Assembly: GCA_035283845.1 (NCBI GenBank)
Contig: DATESZ010000172.1
Span: forward strand, 1-19,995
Length of the DNA stretch: 19,995 nt
Direction of reading: 5' to 3'
Source of the DNA: DATESZ01 sp035283845
GTDB taxonomy: Bacteria > Desulfobacterota > Syntrophia > Syntrophales > JACQWR01
Shown here: positions 1 to 6,354 of the stretch, piece by piece
Numbering within the stretch: the first letter of the stretch is position 1
Layout: each line of letters begins with the position of its first letter
Translations under genes and position numbers: made by a program
Notes under the pieces: generated by a model
Told to the model about the DNA's origin: nothing
Seen by the model: the letters and a program-made list of their open reading frames with translations, nothing else
The model's database searches: none

Positions 1-2
1 AG

Positions 3-302
3 TATATCTCCACCCCCCAGGGAGTGCAGGACAAGTTTGTCAACATGGTGAAAGGAGGGATCAAACAGGGGGCCTATGCTCCTTTACAGATGGGTTATCA
101 AAGACCCAACGACGAATGCTCCACCACCAAAACCCCCATCAACAATCTCTACCTGGGAGGGGCCTCCTGCTATCCGGGTGGATGCGTCATCTGGGGGCCA
201 GGCTACAATATGGCCAACCGTGTGGCCGAGGATCTTGGGATTGAAAAATGGTGGAAAGAGCCAAAAATGGTTACTGAGGCCAAGAAAAAAGGGTTGTTGT
301 AG
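3..302 (+). CDS. FAD-dependent phytoene-desaturase-like oxidoreductase, C-terminal fragment (5' end outside window)
   Basis: Open from the first base of the window in this frame to a TAG at 300-302, so only the last 99 residues are visible and the start lies upstream. The segment NNLYLGGASCYPGG followed by GYNMANRVAEDLGI is the typical C-terminal FAD-contacting end of the phytoene desaturase/carotenoid isomerase-like flavoprotein family (COG1233 type), where a Gly-rich loop precedes the last helix. The complete paralog at 14483-16141 ends in the same pattern (KGLYGTGSAWHF, then GYNCYKVIAEDLGL). A GTG at 24 is internal and is not the start. The family desaturates or isomerises unsaturated substrates; the substrate here is unknown. 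The gene ends 54 bases before the molybdoenzyme gene, in the same direction, so the two could share a transcript. Confidence 0.8.
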   Translation, partial: YISTPQGVQDKFVNMVKGGIKQGAYAPLQMGYQRPNDECSTTKTPINNLYLGGASCYPGGCVIWGPGYNMANRVAEDLGIEKWWKEPKMVTEAKKKGLL

Positions 303-356
303 GTAAACATAAATAATTTCAGCATTGAGTTACCGGTAGCCAGGGAGGAAATTGGA

Positions 357-3050
357 ATGATTGAAAAGAAAGGAATTATGAGGAAGAGTCTTCTTCGAGT
401 CGCCCTGGCCACAGGGGTTGCGGCATCACTCTTCCCAACCGGGACGATTTCACCGCAGGGACTCGCGCCTTGTACCGGCGCCAAGACGAGGGGCCCCGGT
501 TTGCCCGACGGAGTGTACAAGACAACGTGTCGCTCCTGCTGGGGCGGCTGCATGGCATTGGCGCATGTAAAAGACGGACGGGTAGTCAAGGTCGAACCGA
601 ACCCGGAAGACAAGTTGACCTTGGGGACCATGTGCGCTACGGGCCAGTCAGCGACTCAGATCCTTTACCATCCCGAGCGTCTCAAATACCCGATGAAGAG
701 AGTGGGGGCACGAGGGGAAGGCAAGTGGCAACGCATTTCCTGGGACGAAGCTTATGCGACCATCGCCGCCAAGTTGAACGAAATCAAAGACAAGTATGGC
801 CCGGAATACGTCGTATCAGGACGTGGCACAGGGCGAGGAGAAGAGTGTGGTTACTCGTTCAGGATTTTCGACGAGTTCGGCTCGCCGAACCGGACCAGTC
901 CGGGCTTGGTTTGCTTTATCATCACCCAAGCTCAGATGCAAACACGCGGCGTGTCTCCATTGTTCCAAAACATCGGCCCCATGGCTTACCGAGATTCCAA
1001 ACTGATCATCTATCGTGGGAGCAACCGGATGCACTATGCCAAAGCCGGAATCTGGGACGCTATCGTGACCAACAACCAGAAGATGGTGACTATCGATCCC
1101 TCTTTCGACAACCCTTATTCGGCGAAAGCCGATATCTGGTTGCCCGTTCGCCCCGGAAGTGATTGTGCTCTATGGCTGGCTTTCCTCAAGGTCCTCATTG
1201 ACGAGAAACTCTTTGATCATAGCTTCGTCGAACAGTGGACCAATGCCCCGTTCCTCGTCCTCGATGATCCCCAAAAGACACAGCGCGGCGGTGGTACAGA
1301 CCCTGGAGCGTTGCTGACCGAAGCACACGTCGCCAAAGGCGGAAAAGCTGCCCGCTATATGGTCTGGGACAAAAGGAGCAACGGGCTCAAGTACTGGGAC
1401 GCGACAAAGGGTGTCCTGGAGTGGGAAACTCCGAACCTCGAACCCGACCTTACCGATAGCCATACCGTCACGTTGGCCGACGGCAGAAAGGTAAACGCTC
1501 GACCGGTTTGGCAATTGCTTTTGGACCAACTCCAGGAGTGGACGCCCGAGAAGGCTTCTGAGGTGACCTGGGTTCCGGCGGATAAGATTCGTGAGGTGGC
1601 TCGGCTGATGGGCACTATCAAACCATGGCGTCTTGTCTTCTCTCCTTTGGAGGACATGCATGTCACTCAGAATCAGACCCGCAGTCTCCAAATGTTCGCG
1701 TTGGCTTTTACAGGACAACTCTCTTTTGATCGCGCGGACATGGCCCCCGAAGGATTGCAAGGGGGGTGGTGGAAGGGAGGGCGTTCGCTTCCCCCGCCGA
1801 TTGTCCTGCCCGCCGCCGCGCACAAGAAGCGCATCGGTGCCGATAAGTATCCAATCTTGGCGGAACCCACGATGATGTATGAGTATATCCCGTGGGACAG
1901 TTTTCTAAATGCCATGGAGACGGGTAAACCGTATCGCCCCAAAGCATACATTCCGTGGTTGACGACCGGTATGTGGGCTCCGAACCAGGAGAGATCGTGG
2001 AAAGCCTTTAAGCAGTTTGAGTTCATTGTTTGTCCGGATGTCTTCATGACGCCCATGGCGGCGATTGCCGACATCGTTCTCCCGGCGAGTATGTGGCTTG
2101 AAGACAATCACGTCGCCGAGGCCTTATACTCGAATCGCGCGACGGTCAAACAAAACGTAGCGGGCCAGCTATACGAGATCAAGGATGACTTGGATATCGC
2201 CATCGAACTGAGCAAGGCGATGAAATTGCCGAATTCCTACCCATGGGGAAACAACGCGATCGAGGTCGCCGAGTGGCAATTGAAGGGAACCGGCAAGACC
2301 TGGGAGGAATTCAAACAGGTCGGCATTCTCGAAGGGCCATCGCTCTATCCGGTGGCTTTGCACGAGATGGGACTGTTGCGGACCAGGCCTTGGTACGCCG
2401 ACGCGTTGCCGCCGGACGAGGTCTTCGACGATCAAAAGCCCGGTTTTGCAACACCGACTGGCAAGTTGGAGATCTACTCGGTCATGCTCAAGAAGTGGGG
2501 TTATGATCCGATCAATATTTACTATGAAGAGCCTCCCGAATCGCCGTACCGCACACCGGATCTCTACCAAAAGTACCCGCTGGTTCTGACAACCGGTCGG
2601 CGAATGCCCGTCTATTTTCATAGCGAGCATCGCATGGTCCCATGGCTCCGGGAACTATTCCCCGCTCCCTTGTTGGATATCAATCCGGATACGGCTGCCA
2701 AATTAGGCATTGCGGACGGCGATTGGGTTTGGATTGAGACCCCCCGAGGTCGGATGCGACATGTTGCCCATCTCACGAATGGAATCGATCCGAGAGTGGT
2801 GATGGCCTATCAGCACAACTTCTGGTATCCGGAAAAGCCAGAAACTCCCGATAATCCCAAGGGTCTCATGGACTCGAATGTCAACATCCTGACGGACAGC
2901 TCGGTTACCAATCCGATTACGGGGGCGCTCCCAATGAAAGGCTTGCTGTGTAAGGTGTACAAGGCCGCCGAGGGGGCTCCCCCCGGGGTTTGGACAAAAC
3001 CCGAGCAACTCAAGGCATGGCTTCCAGAGCAATCAGGAGGTTATTCGTAA
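357..3050 (+). CDS. Molybdopterin oxidoreductase (DMSO reductase/CISM family) catalytic subunit
   Basis: This 897-residue protein fits the catalytic subunits of complex iron-sulfur molybdoenzymes. C58, C61, C65 and C93 form the N-terminal 4Fe-4S motif (CRSCWGGC, then TMC). The Mo-bisPGD fold follows, and C186 (in SPGLVCFIIT) is the most likely protein ligand to Mo, as in the Cys-ligated PsrA/ArrA-like branch. The C-terminal pterin-binding domain covers roughly residues 745-850. The N-terminus has a weak Tat-like signal (MRKSLLR, residues 8-14, then a hydrophobic stretch) with RK instead of RR, so export is uncertain. The start is supported by AGGGAGG at 342-348; ATG 378 is an alternative. The stop codon overlaps the start of the ferredoxin subunit. 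Two-electron redox of a small molecule is expected. The substrate cannot be read; phenylacetyl-CoA oxidoreductase-like or sulfur-oxyanion/polysulfide reductase-like roles are possible. Confidence 0.9.
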   Translation: MIEKKGIMRKSLLRVALATGVAASLFPTGTISPQGLAPCTGAKTRGPGLPDGVYKTTCRSCWGGCMALAHVKDGRVVKVEPNPEDKLTLGTMCATGQSATQILYHPERLKYPMKRVGARGEGKWQRISWDEAYATIAAKLNEIKDKYGPEYVVSGRGTGRGEECGYSFRIFDEFGSPNRTSPGLVCFIITQAQMQTRGVSPLFQNIGPMAYRDSKLIIYRGSNRMHYAKAGIWDAIVTNNQKMVTIDPSFDNPYSAKADIWLPVRPGSDCALWLAFLKVLIDEKLFDHSFVEQWTNAPFLVLDDPQKTQRGGGTDPGALLTEAHVAKGGKAARYMVWDKRSNGLKYWDATKGVLEWETPNLEPDLTDSHTVTLADGRKVNARPVWQLLLDQLQEWTPEKASEVTWVPADKIREVARLMGTIKPWRLVFSPLEDMHVTQNQTRSLQMFALAFTGQLSFDRADMAPEGLQGGWWKGGRSLPPPIVLPAAAHKKRIGADKYPILAEPTMMYEYIPWDSFLNAMETGKPYRPKAYIPWLTTGMWAPNQERSWKAFKQFEFIVCPDVFMTPMAAIADIVLPASMWLEDNHVAEALYSNRATVKQNVAGQLYEIKDDLDIAIELSKAMKLPNSYPWGNNAIEVAEWQLKGTGKTWEEFKQVGILEGPSLYPVALHEMGLLRTRPWYADALPPDEVFDDQKPGFATPTGKLEIYSVMLKKWGYDPINIYYEEPPESPYRTPDLYQKYPLVLTTGRRMPVYFHSEHRMVPWLRELFPAPLLDINPDTAAKLGIADGDWVWIETPRGRMRHVAHLTNGIDPRVVMAYQHNFWYPEKPETPDNPKGLMDSNVNILTDSSVTNPITGALPMKGLLCKVYKAAEGAPPGVWTKPEQLKAWLPEQSGGYS
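3035..3040 (+). promoter_or_regulatory. Ribosome binding site fixing the ferredoxin subunit start
   Basis: A perfect AGGAGG ends 9 bases before the ATG at 3050, which overlaps the upstream stop as TAATG. It decides for ATG 3050 against an upstream in-frame TTG at 2990, and indicates translational coupling with the catalytic subunit. Confidence 0.8.
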
Positions 3051-3619
3051 TGGCACAGAAAACATTGGTCGTGGATCTGGACAGATGCATCGGATGCCAG
3101 TCCTGCACCGTTTCCTGCAAACAGGAGAACAACGTCCGGCTCGGTGCGTACTGGACCAAGATATTGACAGTCGGTCCCTATGGCACATTCCCGAACCTGG
3201 AGACGTATTATCTACCGATCATGTGTCAGTACTGCGAAAATCCGGCTTGCGTCAAGGCTTGCCCCACCGGCGCATCCTACAAGCGTTCCGATGGCATCGT
3301 GTTGATTGACAAGAACAAGTGCAACAGTTGCCAGGACTGCATACTTGCCTGTCCATATGGGGCGCTGACGTACAACAATGTGGAAGAAGCAGTGGAAAAA
3401 TGCACGCTCTGTGCGCACCTCGTCGACAGGGGCGAGAACCCGGCTTGTGTCAAGGCTTGCGTCGGTAAGGCGCGTTTCTTCGGAGACCTGAGCGACCCCA
3501 ACAGCATTGTCTCGAAGAAAATTGCCTTGGCCGGTAACCGAGCCTTTACGCTTCGGCCCGATGCCGGCACCAAACCGAGCGTGCACTACATTCTTACGAA
3601 GCGAACTTGGAGGGGATAA
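3050..3619 (+). CDS. Four-cluster ferredoxin subunit (PsrB/DmsB/PhsB-like) of the molybdoenzyme
   Basis: This 189-residue electron-transfer subunit has sixteen cysteines in four groups. They are CIGCQSCTVSC (from C13), a CQYC/CVKACP group, CNSCQDCILACP, and a split group CTLC with 11 residues before CVKAC. The pattern is that of the 4x[4Fe-4S] beta subunits of DMSO, polysulfide and thiosulfate reductases, and the length matches them. It has no signal peptide; such subunits are normally cytosolic or exported together with the alpha subunit. The start overlaps the alpha stop codon, so the two are co-translated. In canonical operons an NrfD/PsrC-type or DmsC-type membrane anchor follows; here a repeat element and a chaperone gene follow instead. 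The electron partner beyond this subunit is therefore unknown. Confidence 0.92.
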   Translation: MAQKTLVVDLDRCIGCQSCTVSCKQENNVRLGAYWTKILTVGPYGTFPNLETYYLPIMCQYCENPACVKACPTGASYKRSDGIVLIDKNKCNSCQDCILACPYGALTYNNVEEAVEKCTLCAHLVDRGENPACVKACVGKARFFGDLSDPNSIVSKKIALAGNRAFTLRPDAGTKPSVHYILTKRTWRG

Positions 3620-3631
3620 ATAAAAAGAAAT

Positions 3632-3731
3632 AACCCCCATGCCCAGGTCGGGCACAACGAAGGATGAAAATCACCCCCACCCCTCCCTCCCCCGTCGAGG
3701 GGGAGGGATAAAGGGAGGGGGGCATTTTCAT
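3632..3731 (+). repeat. Intergenic structured repeat, copy 1 (hairpin plus G/C-rich inverted repeat)
   Basis: First of three closely similar elements. It begins AACCCCCATGCCC. A small hairpin pairs TGCCC (3640-3644) with GGGCA (3650-3654). It is followed by the shared string CACAACGAAGGATGAAAATCA. A long inverted repeat is bounded by ATGAAAAT (3664-3671) and ATTTTCAT (3724-3731). Its core is CCCTCCCCC (3685-3693), loop GTCGA, and GGGGGAGGG (3699-3707). The + strand has four G-runs at 3699-3722 with loops A, ATAAA and A. The - strand has four runs with 1-base loops (C-runs at 3674-3693). It lies between the ferredoxin subunit and the TorD-like gene. There is no T-run after the stem, so it is not a typical intrinsic terminator. 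Confidence 0.88.
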
Positions 3732-3777
3732 ATAAACGTGGACTGTGAAAGGAAGTGCATACCTTCTCCAGTCTGAC

Positions 3778-3783
3778 AAGGGA
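3778..3783 (+). promoter_or_regulatory. Ribosome binding site for the TorD-like gene
   Basis: AAGGGA ends 8 bases before ATG 3792. It would touch ATG 3783, so 3792 is the better start. Confidence 0.5.
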
Positions 3784-3791
3784 TGGTCGCA

Positions 3792-4484
3792 ATGCCTGAG
3801 CTGGATTCCCCGGAGTTACGGACGCTGATTTCAAATCGCGGGAGTATGTACAGGATGCTCGCGCGGCTTTACCGAACCGAAGTAGATGCAAACTTGCTGA
3901 CGCAGATGACCAAAATGGAATTGCCTGTTGAATCCGGCGTACCCGAACTCGACGCAGGGCATCGGGAATTGCAGATATTCCTGGAACACCAGACTGAACA
4001 TGCCTTGATTGATCTGGCCGTGGATTACGCCCGGATTTTTTTGGGTATCCGTCGAGGGCACTCAGCTTTTCCATATGAATCCGTCTATACCAGTCCCACT
4101 AAGCTGATGATGCAGGAGGCGCGCGACGAAGTGGTAAGGATTTACCGAGAAGAAGAAATTGATAGAGCCGATGGCGTTACAGAACCGGAAGATCACATTG
4201 CTTTTGAATTGGAGTACATGGCTCTTCTCTGTCAAAAGGCCATTGATGCCCTCGATCGAAACGATTGGTGCCTCGTCCAAGATTATTTGAAGAAACAAGG
4301 CGAATTTTTGGAATGGCACCTAGCCAATTGGGTCCCGGATTTCTGTATTGATCTCTTAGCCGCGGCTGAACTGGATTTTTACAAATCCGCGGCCCACCTC
4401 ACTCGCGGGTTCCTGGAATTAGAGCAAGAAACAATACCGGCGCTTATGGGAGAAGTGTATGAATACACGCAAGAGCAACGATGA
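3792..4484 (+). CDS. TorD/DmsD-family molybdoenzyme maturation chaperone
   Basis: This 230-residue, mostly helical protein probably binds the molybdoenzyme catalytic subunit in the cytosol and holds it for cofactor insertion. The family signature is visible as EPEDHIAFELEYMALL at residues 131-146, close to the E-P-x-x-H consensus, preceded by PYESVY near residue 94. Length is typical for the family (about 200-230). The start at 3792 is chosen for RBS spacing; ATG 3783, three codons upstream, is the alternative. It follows the alpha and ferredoxin genes in the same direction, separated by repeat copy 1, which supports a dedicated chaperone. The catalytic subunit has an atypical RK signal, so the chaperone may serve folding and cofactor loading more than Tat proofreading. 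Confidence 0.85.
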   Translation: MPELDSPELRTLISNRGSMYRMLARLYRTEVDANLLTQMTKMELPVESGVPELDAGHRELQIFLEHQTEHALIDLAVDYARIFLGIRRGHSAFPYESVYTSPTKLMMQEARDEVVRIYREEEIDRADGVTEPEDHIAFELEYMALLCQKAIDALDRNDWCLVQDYLKKQGEFLEWHLANWVPDFCIDLLAAAELDFYKSAAHLTRGFLELEQETIPALMGEVYEYTQEQR

Positions 4485-4519
4485 GACCGCCCCGATCAAG
4501 GGCTTGAGTCTGACAATAC

Positions 4520-4552
4520 CAGGCAAGCCCCCGCCTCTACCGAGGGTGCCTG
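4520..4552 (+). other. Hairpin after the chaperone gene, possible weak terminator
   Basis: The outer stem pairs CAGGCA (4520-4525) with TGCCTG (4547-4552). The inner stem pairs CCTC (4534-4537) with GAGG (4542-4545) around TACC. No U-tract follows, so intrinsic termination is uncertain. The position, between a stop codon and a new promoter, fits an operon boundary. Confidence 0.35.
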
Positions 4553-4582
4553 ACTGGTACCCGATATTGTGGCTAATTATTC

Positions 4583-4611
4583 TTGACACACAATCGCCAT
4601 TTTCATATACT
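4583..4611 (+). promoter_or_regulatory. Sigma-70 promoter for the nitroreductase/AOR operon
   Basis: TTGACA (4583-4588), a 17-base spacer and TATACT (4606-4611) give a perfect -35 and a 5/6 -10. Transcription would begin near 4618, leaving a leader of about 160 bases that contains repeat copy 2. The flanks (TTGACACACAA and TTCATATACTC) recur at 16152-16181 upstream of UbiD-2. Confidence 0.75.
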
Positions 4612-4661
4612 CGGCGCACCCAAAAAAGAATTATTATCAAAGACTTTGCAGAAAAACAAAG

Positions 4662-4764
4662 AACCCCCATGCCTGGGACAGGCACAACGAAGGATGAAAA
4701 TCACCCCCTCCCCTCCCTCCCCCGTCGAAGGGGAGGGGTACAGGGAGGGAGCATTTTCATATAA
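4662..4764 (+). repeat. Intergenic structured repeat, copy 2 (in the predicted 5' leader of the nitroreductase operon)
   Basis: Same orientation and layout as the copy at 3632. The small hairpin is TGCCT (4670-4674) with AGGCA (4680-4684). Relative to copy 1 the closing C-G pair has become T-A, a paired change. ATGAAAAT (4694-4701) and ATTTTCAT (4753-4760) bound a C-rich arm and a G-rich arm. The G-rich arm contains GGGG, GGGG, GGG and GGG runs with loops A, TACA and A. It lies downstream of the promoter at 4583, so it should be transcribed into the leader RNA. Confidence 0.88.
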
Positions 4765-4781
4765 GTGGAGGTAAATAGAGA

Positions 4782-5540
4782 ATGGATGTACTTGAGTGTA
4801 TCAAAAACCGAAGATCCGTGAGTGTCTATAAGGATACGCCGGTTCCGGATGACATTTTGGAGAAGATCTTGGATGCAGGCAGATGGGCGCCTTCAGGGGC
4901 TAATAGTCAGCCTGTTGAGTTCGTGGTAGTGAGAAAAAAGGAGTCGAGGAAAAAAATACGAAAACTGGTAAGGGAAGTGTGGGAGATGTCGGGGATAGAT
5001 AGCCTTAACACACTGCTCGATATGATGAAGAAATCAGGGGCTATGGATAAATCAGGCGCTATGGATGTTACGTGGGAGGATTACTACAATGCTCCGGTAA
5101 TGGTTATTGTGACATCGGATGAGGACAAGAGGGGAACGGAGTATGAGCACGTGATGCATTATACGATGTCTGGTGACGCAGGCTGCGCCGCTATACAAAA
5201 TATGCAGTTGGCGGCACATGCTATGGGTCTCGGTAGCTTTTGGCTCACGTCCTTTGATCCGGTCAGGATAAAATACTGGTTCAGCATCCCCAAAACAATG
5301 GGCGTTGCAGGCATCATGCTTCTCGGCTACCCAAAATATTGGCCAAAAGCTCCTGAACAAGCGCTAAGCACCGATCCCCGGCTATATCCAAGGAGACCTT
5401 TAGAAGATATGGTTCACCATGGAAAGTTTGACGAAGACAAGTGGCTTAATTACCAGCTCTTCGATCCCTACAGGCTGCCGCGCAAAGAATTGCTAAGAAC
5501 GGAAAAATATTTGAGACCAACCAATTTGAAAACAGCTTGA
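4782..5540 (+). CDS. Nitroreductase-family FMN oxidoreductase, paralog 1
   Basis: This 252-residue protein starts MDVLECIKNRRSVSVYKDTP, the FMN-phosphate-binding N-terminus of the nitroreductase fold, followed by LDAGRWAPSGANSQPVEF, another cofactor-contacting segment. The conserved LGSFWLTSFDP, LGYPKYWPKAP and PRRPLEDMV segments follow. Members use NAD(P)H and FMN to reduce nitro groups, quinones, enones or other flavins, usually as dimers in the cytosol. The start is supported by GTGGAGGT at 4765-4772. An 18-base tandem duplication inside the gene gives KSGAMD twice (residues 84-95), absent from the paralog. Its neighbour at 5586 is clearly a duplicate. Position at the head of the AOR operon suggests hydride transfer in that pathway; the substrate is unknown. 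Confidence 0.88.
   Translation: MDVLECIKNRRSVSVYKDTPVPDDILEKILDAGRWAPSGANSQPVEFVVVRKKESRKKIRKLVREVWEMSGIDSLNTLLDMMKKSGAMDKSGAMDVTWEDYYNAPVMVIVTSDEDKRGTEYEHVMHYTMSGDAGCAAIQNMQLAAHAMGLGSFWLTSFDPVRIKYWFSIPKTMGVAGIMLLGYPKYWPKAPEQALSTDPRLYPRRPLEDMVHHGKFDEDKWLNYQLFDPYRLPRKELLRTEKYLRPTNLKTA
5031..5066 (+). repeat. 18-base in-frame tandem duplication inside nitroreductase paralog 1
   Basis: AAATCAGGGGCTATGGAT (5031-5048) is followed directly by AAATCAGGCGCTATGGAT (5049-5066), one mismatch in 18. Each copy encodes KSGAMD. The second paralog lacks it. Confidence 0.9.
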
Positions 5541-5585
5541 AAAAATAATGGAACTATAGGAAAAAAGAGAGTAGGTGAATATAAA

Positions 5586-6314
5586 ATGGATGTATTTGAT
5601 TGTATTAAAAAGAGAAGAGCAATAGCGTACTATAAGGATACGCCGGTTCCGGATGACGTATTGGAGAAGATCTTGGATGCGGGCAGGTGGGCGCCTTCGG
5701 CGGTTAATATTCAGCCTGTTGAATTCGTGGTCGTGAAAGAAAAAGAGTCGAGAGAAAAAATACGAAAACTGGTAATTGAAGCGTGGGAGGTGGAGCAGGG
5801 TTTTGACGGAACGGATGCGTACGGCCTCGAAGATTCTATGCCTTTTTGGAAGGAGCGCTACAATGCTCCGGCGATGGTTATTGTGATAGCCGATGGGGAG
5901 AAGAGGGAGACAACAGTGTATTCAAGCACGGCCTATTATTCGATGGCTTCTGACGCTGCATGCGCGGCTATTATGAACATTATGCTGGCGGCGCATGCTA
6001 TGGGTCTCGGCAGCCTTTGGCTCACTTTCCCTGACCCGATCAAGCTAAAATATTTGTTCAGGATCCCCAAAACGATGGGTGTTGCAGGCATAGTTAACCT
6101 CGGTTACCCGGTTGAATGGCCAAAAGAAGGGGAAATAGAATTGAATATTCCTAATATGTCTATTCCTGATATAACTCCCAGAAGGCCTCTGGCAGACATG
6201 GTGCACTATGAAAAGTTTGATGAAGACAAGTGGCAAGAGTACAGGACCATGGTTTTGTACGGGCCTGTAATAGGAAAGGACAGGAAGCTTAAGAGCCTAA
6301 GCGCTAACCCCTAA
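5586..6314 (+). CDS. Nitroreductase-family FMN oxidoreductase, paralog 2
   Basis: This 242-residue close paralog of the preceding gene starts MDVFDCIKKRRAIAYYKDTP and shares LDAGRWAPS, QPVEFVVV, AAHAMGLGS, IPKTMGVAGI and RRPLADMVHYEKFDEDKW. Only 45 bases separate the two, pointing to local tandem duplication. The region at about residues 70-90 and the segment before the RRPL motif differ most, and these are usually near the substrate pocket, so the pair may be specialised or may form a heterodimer. An RBS-like AGTAGGTGA lies about 8 bases before the start. It shares the leader promoter at 4583 unless an internal promoter exists; I see none in the gap. Confidence 0.88.
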   Translation: MDVFDCIKKRRAIAYYKDTPVPDDVLEKILDAGRWAPSAVNIQPVEFVVVKEKESREKIRKLVIEAWEVEQGFDGTDAYGLEDSMPFWKERYNAPAMVIVIADGEKRETTVYSSTAYYSMASDAACAAIMNIMLAAHAMGLGSLWLTFPDPIKLKYLFRIPKTMGVAGIVNLGYPVEWPKEGEIELNIPNMSIPDITPRRPLADMVHYEKFDEDKWQEYRTMVLYGPVIGKDRKLKSLSANP

Positions 6315-6354
6315 CTTAAATGTGACGATGTCAAGTTAAAAGGAGGAGAGATTC

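Larger units (their letters stand above)
4485..4781 (+). other. Intergenic region of about 300 bases carrying a hairpin, a promoter and a repeat copy
   Basis: I see no convincing gene here. In order it holds a two-part hairpin (4520-4552), a strong sigma-70 promoter (4583-4611), repeat copy 2 (4662-4764) and the nitroreductase RBS GTGGAGGT (4765-4772). An open frame from 4459 crosses the promoter and the repeat and is probably spurious. Confidence 0.7.

Noticed and set aside
470..1162. 230-codon + frame inside the molybdoenzyme gene
   Set aside because: Arg- and Gln-rich out-of-frame translation overlapping the conserved cluster and pterin region of the real gene.
1170..1823. 217-codon open frame on the - strand inside the molybdoenzyme gene
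   Set aside because: Shadow of a long GC-rich gene. The + strand frame has clear cofactor motifs; this one shows no family features or RBS.
3685..3707. Perfect C/G palindrome considered as an intrinsic terminator
   Set aside because: No U-tract follows. The same element recurs at two other places, one of them between a promoter and its gene, so a repeat is the better explanation.
4459..4764. Open frame of 101 codons overlapping the end of the TorD-like gene, with a hydrophobic WYPILWLIIL stretch
   Set aside because: It runs through the strong promoter at 4583 and repeat copy 2, and its last third is only translated repeat. A relic of a membrane anchor was considered but cannot be supported.
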